Below, in pieces: positions 60,134 to 64,000 of a stretch of 64,000 bases of DNA. Both the position numbers and the translations under genes were made by a program. This DNA is from RCIO01 sp035555795 (GTDB taxonomy: Bacteria > Pseudomonadota > Alphaproteobacteria > Rhizobiales > Rhizobiaceae). The notes beneath the pieces are model-generated. The model saw only the letters and a program-made list of their open reading frames with translations, made no database searches and was not told the DNA's origin. Position 1 is the stretch's first letter; the number at the start of each line of letters is the position of its first letter. The stretch covers positions 1 through 64,000 of the forward strand of contig DATMGE010000073.1 in assembly GCA_035555795.1 (NCBI GenBank), written 5' to 3'.

Positions 60134-61834
60134 GTGAACCGCCATGATCCACATCTCGACCTGCGCGCCATACCGGATGTGACGGTGGACGTGCTCGCGG
60201 CAGGCGGCATTGCCGAGCGGGCGACCATGCTTGCCCTGCTCGGCGACGGCCCGCTCCGGGCAGCCGATATCCATCGCCTCGTGGAAACACAAATGGCGGA
60301 TCCAGACGCGCTGGCCGCGCGGCTAGCGCAACTGTGCGACGTGCGCCTTCTCGACAGCGAGGCCGTGCGCGACTGCCAGCCGGCGCTCGGCGGCCTGTCA
60401 CTGCGCTTCCTCACGGAGAACTGGCTGGTGCCCCTCACCGGCCCCGGCGAGGAGGTGCTGATCGGCGCGCTGCATCCCGGCGACATGGAGCCCATCGAAG
60501 CGCTGGTGGCCGCACTCGGCAAGCCGGCGGAGCTCTGTGCCATTCCCGCGCCCGATATCGAGGCCTGCCTGCAGCGTCTGGCAAGCTCCGGCGAGGCCGA
60601 GGCGGGCCCGGCAACGGACCGGAGCAATGCCGATGCTGTCGCGGGGCTGCGCGACCTCGCCAGCGGCGCGCCCGTCGTGGTGGCGGTGGACGACATGATG
60701 CGCCGCGCGCTCGACCTGCGCGCCACCGACATCCATATCGAGCCGATGCGCGGCCGCCTCATCCTGCGCTACCGCATCGACGGCGTGCTGCGCGTCATGC
60801 CGCCGCCGCCGGCCGAGATGGGCGAGGCGATCGTGTCGCGCATCAAGGTTCTGGCTGGGCTCGACATCGCCGAGCGGCGCAAGCCGCAGGATGGCGGCAT
60901 GCGCATGCGGGTGGGCGAACGCGACGTGGAACTGCGCGTCGCGACGCTGGCCTCGATCCATGGCGAGACGCTGGTCATGCGCATATTGCAGCGCGAGGGC
61001 ACGCTTCTCGACCTGACGGCCGTGGGCCTCAACGAGCGCGACCGGCAATCATTGCTGCGCCTGCTCGACCACACGCACGGCATGATCGCGGTGGCGGGCC
61101 CGACCGGCAGCGGCAAGACCACGACGCTTGCGGCCGCACTTTCGCGGCTCAACGATCCCGGCCGCAAGATCGTCACTATCGAGGACCCGGTCGAATACCA
61201 GATCCCCGGCATCGTGCAGGCGCAGATCCAGCCGGCGATCGGGCTCACCTTCTCCGCCGCGATCCGCTCCTTCGTGCGCCAGGATCCCGACGTGATCCTC
61301 GTCGGCGAGATCCGCGACGGCGAAACTGCGCATGTCGCCATCCAGGCGGCGCTGACCGGCCATCTCGTGCTCACCACCGTGCACGCCAACACATCGGCCG
61401 CCGCCTTCACCCGCCTGCGCGACCTCGGCGTGGAAAACTACCTGCTGGTCGGCGCGGTGCGCGGCGTGGTGGCGCAGCGCCTCGTGCGGCGGCTCTGCGA
61501 CCATTGCAAGCGGCCCTTCACCATGACCGAGGCGCATCTGGCGGCCGAGCCCCGTTTCGCCGCGGTCGGCTTCCGCGCCGGTGAGACCGTCCATGAGGCG
61601 GCGGGCTGCGCGCGGTGCAACGGTGCGGGCTATCGCGGCCGCATCGCCGTATTCGAGATCCTCGTCCTCAACGACCGCGTGATGGATCTCGCCGCGCAGG
61701 GCGCCGACAACAACCGCATAGAGGCGGCGGCCCTCCAGGACGGCATGTCCACCATGTCGGACGACGCCGTCGACAAGGCGCGGCAGGGCCTCACATCGCC
61801 CGCCGAAGTGGTCCGCGTGACGGGCTTCCGCTAG
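60134..61834 (+). CDS. gspE: Type II secretion ATPase GspE
   Basis: A 566-residue hexameric ATPase. The N-terminal part (to about 160) is the GspL-binding region. Walker A is GPTGSGKTT at about 322-330, the Asp box is VTIEDPVEY, Walker B is VILVGEIRD and the His box is TGHLVLTTVHANT. The zinc-binding cysteines are C455, C458, C492 and C495 (CDHC...CARC). The GTG at 60134 is the first suitable start, with a weak ribosome-binding site. It diverges from gspD, so all core components are present in the window. Confidence 0.94.
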   Translation: MNRHDPHLDLRAIPDVTVDVLAAGGIAERATMLALLGDGPLRAADIHRLVETQMADPDALAARLAQLCDVRLLDSEAVRDCQPALGGLSLRFLTENWLVPLTGPGEEVLIGALHPGDMEPIEALVAALGKPAELCAIPAPDIEACLQRLASSGEAEAGPATDRSNADAVAGLRDLASGAPVVVAVDDMMRRALDLRATDIHIEPMRGRLILRYRIDGVLRVMPPPPAEMGEAIVSRIKVLAGLDIAERRKPQDGGMRMRVGERDVELRVATLASIHGETLVMRILQREGTLLDLTAVGLNERDRQSLLRLLDHTHGMIAVAGPTGSGKTTTLAAALSRLNDPGRKIVTIEDPVEYQIPGIVQAQIQPAIGLTFSAAIRSFVRQDPDVILVGEIRDGETAHVAIQAALTGHLVLTTVHANTSAAAFTRLRDLGVENYLLVGAVRGVVAQRLVRRLCDHCKRPFTMTEAHLAAEPRFAAVGFRAGETVHEAAGCARCNGAGYRGRIAVFEILVLNDRVMDLAAQGADNNRIEAAALQDGMSTMSDDAVDKARQGLTSPAEVVRVTGFR

Positions 61835-62155
61835 GATAGACCAGCCGAATCCATGCGTCGCGGATCGGTGTCGACCGTCATATGCCTGTAAGATCAGGCT
61901 GTTACCCTGCCTGCCATTTATGCAAGGCGATGCATTTCCCTGATGCAATGCACCATGCCGTGGGCAAATGCATAAATGGCAGGCAAGCCGTAGCAGCTTT
62001 TCTGCAACACACGCGCTGCTTGCATGGCCGGACTGCGGCCAAAGCCGAGCTTTTTTGTTGAAACGGCAAAGAAAGGGACGAATAGTCAGGCCATATCTGG
62101 TCCGGGCTCCCAACCGGGTCGGTCAGCGAAACAATTTGCATCTCGGAGAGACTAA
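61835..62155. promoter_or_regulatory. Porin leader region with a 17-base perfect inverted repeat (321 bases, no gene)
   Basis: TGCCTGCCATTTATGCA at 61908-61924 and TGCATAAATGGCAGGCA at 61969-61985 are exact reverse complements, separated by 44 bases. The loop holds a second inverted pair, TGCATT (61931-61936) and AATGCA (61947-61952). An AT-rich segment with a run of T (around 62050) lies closer to the porin. The stem may control porin transcription or message stability, or be part of an antisense or small RNA. No open frame of note was found. Confidence 0.6.
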
Positions 62156-63199
62156 ATGAACCTCAAGAGCCTTCTGATCGGCTCCGCCGCCGCGACGGTC
62201 CTGGCCACTGGCGCGCAGGCAGCAGACGCAATCGTCTATGCTGACCCGGAGCCGATGGAATATGTGCGCATCTGCGACGTCTACGGCGCTGGCTTCTACT
62301 ACATTCCCGGAACCGAGACCTGCCTGAAGATCGGCGGCTATGTCCGCTTCGAGACTGCGGCGGGGCTTTCCTCGAACGTGCCGGGCTTCCAGAGCGGCTA
62401 TGCCACCTATGCGCGCTTCGCGCTGCAGCCCGATGCTCGCAGCGAGACCGAGTGGGGCACGCTGCGCGCCTATGCCGACGCATGGGTCCAGTACAGCAGC
62501 TCTTTCGGCCAGGGCGCTATCCTGAACGAAGGCTATATCGAACTGATCGGCGCTTCCGGCACGCTGCGCATCGGTAAGGCGGACACGCCCTATACCCGCT
62601 TCCTCGGCTATGCCGGTCTTGACTCGATTCTCGATGTCAGCGCTGACGTCTATGGCATCTCCAACGGCTACGCCTTCCAGAACACGACCGAGATTTCGTA
62701 CACCTTCGCCGGTGCCAACGGCTTCTCGGCGATCGTCGCCGTCCTCGACAACCCGAACAGCGATAGCTGGGACTCCAACTTCGAAGGCGGCCTGATGGTC
62801 CAGCAGGGCTGGGGCTCGATCGGCGCCATCGCCGGCTATGACACCCTCGCCGGCGAATGGGGCGTGACCGCAGCGCTGACCGGCACTTTCGGCAACACCA
62901 CCGCCAAGCTGCAGGGCTTCTACAATAGCGACATGACTGGTGCGAGCTGGTACGCGATCAACAATTTCGGCAATGTGGCCGAGTGGTCCGTGCTGGGCAG
63001 CCTTGCGCACAAGTTCAGCGAGAAGGTCACGCTCGCCGGAACCGCGCAGTGGTTCAGCGACGATGCCGGCTGGCTGGCTGGCGCCGAGGTTCAGTACACC
63101 CCGGTCGAGAACCTCACCGTCACGCCCGGCGTGCACTATTTTAGCTCGAACGGCGACAATTTCTGGGGCGCGGCGGTTCGCGTTCAGCGCAGCTTCTGA
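62156..63199 (+). CDS. Porin (alphaproteobacterial Porin_2 family)
   Basis: A 347-residue outer-membrane porin with a GGAGAGACTAA leader and a signal peptide cleaved after GAQA (about residue 22). The mature start has MEYVRICDVYGAGFYYIPGTETCLKIGGYVRFE, the diagnostic block of the family that includes Brucella Omp2a/Omp2b and rhizobial RopA, with a conserved cysteine pair. About sixteen amphipathic strands follow, and the protein ends in an aromatic residue (RVQRSF), the usual outer-membrane insertion signal. It forms trimeric pores for small solutes. Confidence 0.96.
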   Translation: MNLKSLLIGSAAATVLATGAQAADAIVYADPEPMEYVRICDVYGAGFYYIPGTETCLKIGGYVRFETAAGLSSNVPGFQSGYATYARFALQPDARSETEWGTLRAYADAWVQYSSSFGQGAILNEGYIELIGASGTLRIGKADTPYTRFLGYAGLDSILDVSADVYGISNGYAFQNTTEISYTFAGANGFSAIVAVLDNPNSDSWDSNFEGGLMVQQGWGSIGAIAGYDTLAGEWGVTAALTGTFGNTTAKLQGFYNSDMTGASWYAINNFGNVAEWSVLGSLAHKFSEKVTLAGTAQWFSDDAGWLAGAEVQYTPVENLTVTPGVHYFSSNGDNFWGAAVRVQRSF

Positions 63200-63224
63200 T
63201 CCCTTCAGGATCATCTGAGCTTAA

Positions 63225-63257
63225 GGGGCCCGGCGATTTCGCCGGGCCCTTTTTCTT
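63225..63257 (+). terminator. Intrinsic terminator after the porin gene
   Basis: GGGCCCGGCG (63226-63235) pairs fully with CGCCGGGCCC (63240-63249) around ATTT, followed by TTTTTCTTT. A strong Rho-independent terminator 26 bases after the porin stop. Confidence 0.95.
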
Positions 63258-63346
63258 TGGCCTTGAACCTCCCCATGCGGTGTGGATGCCGATTGCGGCC
63301 TGCACGCTCCCGGCGTAGACATTTGCGACAACCGGAAACGTCCCGC

Positions 63347-64000
63347 ATGTCGCCACGCCCTCCCTTCACGCCTCTCGTCGAAGCCTTGCCTGCGACAGTC
63401 CCCTTCGTCGGCCCCGAGGCGCAGGAGCGCCAGCGCGGGCGACCCTTCCGGGCTCGCATCGGCGCGAATGAAAGCGGCTTCGGGCCATCGCCTTCGGTGA
63501 TCGCCTCCATGGCTGGGTCGGCCGGCCAGATGTGGAAATATTGCGATCCGGAGAGCCATGAGCTGCGCGCGGCGCTGGCCACGCATCTCGGCATCGACAT
63601 CGGCAATCTCGTCGTCGGCGAAGGCATTGACGGGCTGCTGAACCTCGTCGTGCGGCTGCATGTCGGCGACGGCACGCCGGTGGTCACCTCGCTGGGGGCC
63701 TATCCCACCTTCAACTTCCACGTCGCGGGCTTTGGCGGCCGGCTCGTCACCGTCCCCTATCGCGATGATCGCGAGGATCTGGATGCGCTGCTGTCGGCCG
63801 TCGAGCGCGAGAATGCGCCGCTCGTCTACCTGTCCAATCCCGACAATCCGATGGGCACATGGTGGGACGCCGGCGCGGTGATGCGCTTCGCCGATGCCCT
63901 GCCCGCCACCACGCTGCTGGTGCTGGACGAAGCCTATGGCGAGACGGCTCCCGATGGCGCGGTTCCGGCCATCGACATCTCACGACCGAATATCATCCGC
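63347..64000 (+). CDS. PLP-dependent aminotransferase (histidinol-phosphate aminotransferase-like), N-terminal part
   Basis: The open frame starts at an ATG at 63347 (GGAAACG upstream) and runs off the right edge after 218 codons. RARIGANESGFGPSPSVIASMAG is the usual opening of HisC-like class I/II aminotransferases. KYCDPESHELRAALATHLGI, VGEGIDGLLNLVVRLHVG, SNPDNPMGTWW (cofactor-binding Asn and Pro) and LVLDEAYGE (cofactor-binding Asp and Tyr) follow in the expected order. The catalytic lysine lies beyond the window. Either histidine biosynthesis or a relative acting on another amino acid. Confidence 0.86.
   Translation, partial: MSPRPPFTPLVEALPATVPFVGPEAQERQRGRPFRARIGANESGFGPSPSVIASMAGSAGQMWKYCDPESHELRAALATHLGIDIGNLVVGEGIDGLLNLVVRLHVGDGTPVVTSLGAYPTFNFHVAGFGGRLVTVPYRDDREDLDALLSAVERENAPLVYLSNPDNPMGTWWDAGAVMRFADALPATTLLVLDEAYGETAPDGAVPAIDISRPNIIR

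Noticed and set aside
61908..61985. Inverted repeat before the porin as transposon ends
   Set aside because: The arms are only 44 bases apart with no transposase gene and no visible target duplication, so a miniature transposon is not supported.
1..64000. Search for CRISPR arrays, prophage, transposases and restriction or toxin-antitoxin systems
   Set aside because: No regular direct repeats with spacers, phage structural genes, transposase motifs or paired small toxin-antitoxin genes were seen.

Overview
The window is GC-rich alphaproteobacterial chromosome. The best lineage markers are a Porin_2-family porin of the Brucella Omp2 type at 62156-63199 and two intergenic repeats of a kind familiar from Hyphomicrobiales (Rhizobiales) genomes. 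No phage, transposase, CRISPR array or rRNA was seen. The content is accessory: transport-coupled catabolic loci on the left, and surface polysaccharide plus protein secretion on the right.

Left, 1-11124: a catabolic locus built around a two-subunit aconitase X (7836-9496), an amidohydrolase, two enolase-superfamily enzymes and a ferric-iron-type ABC importer with two tandem paralogous binding proteins. A MarR-like regulator (cut by the edge) and a GntR/UTRA regulator flank it. The divergent promoter region carries two inverted copies of one palindromic operator. The substrate is probably a hydroxy acid or lactone, but it is not identified.

11361-16296: a small periplasmic protein, a long non-coding stretch with stem-loops, and a three-gene set of Tat-exported flavoprotein, cysteine-bearing beta-domain protein and di-haem cytochrome c. 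The set looks like a periplasmic dehydrogenase feeding electrons to the respiratory chain.

16404-29321: a sugar locus with a complete ABC importer, a beta-propeller protein, three Gfo/Idh/MocA dehydrogenases, a TIM-barrel isomerase, three VOC proteins and a ROK regulator. Two divergent promoter regions share 11-base motifs and are probably controlled together. 29339-38300: a dipeptide-type ABC transporter operon ending in a LysR gene, divergent from a GDSxG hydrolase and an unrecognised 477-residue protein.

38480-62155: a GNAT gene, tRNA-Ser(GCU), then a mixed surface locus. A type II secretion system is split into rgpF-gspFGHIJ (40898-44995) and gspD-peptidase-KLM-C-like plus an accessory gene (53261-59891), with gspE divergent (60134-61834). 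Between the two halves lie a polysaccharide ABC exporter, a methyltransferase, a glycosyltransferase, a subtilase and a stand-alone protein of three subtilase-propeptide-like domains. A 126-residue protein with five GLPFE repeats (40505-40885) sits beside a glycosyltransferase. The right end holds the porin and the start of an aminotransferase.
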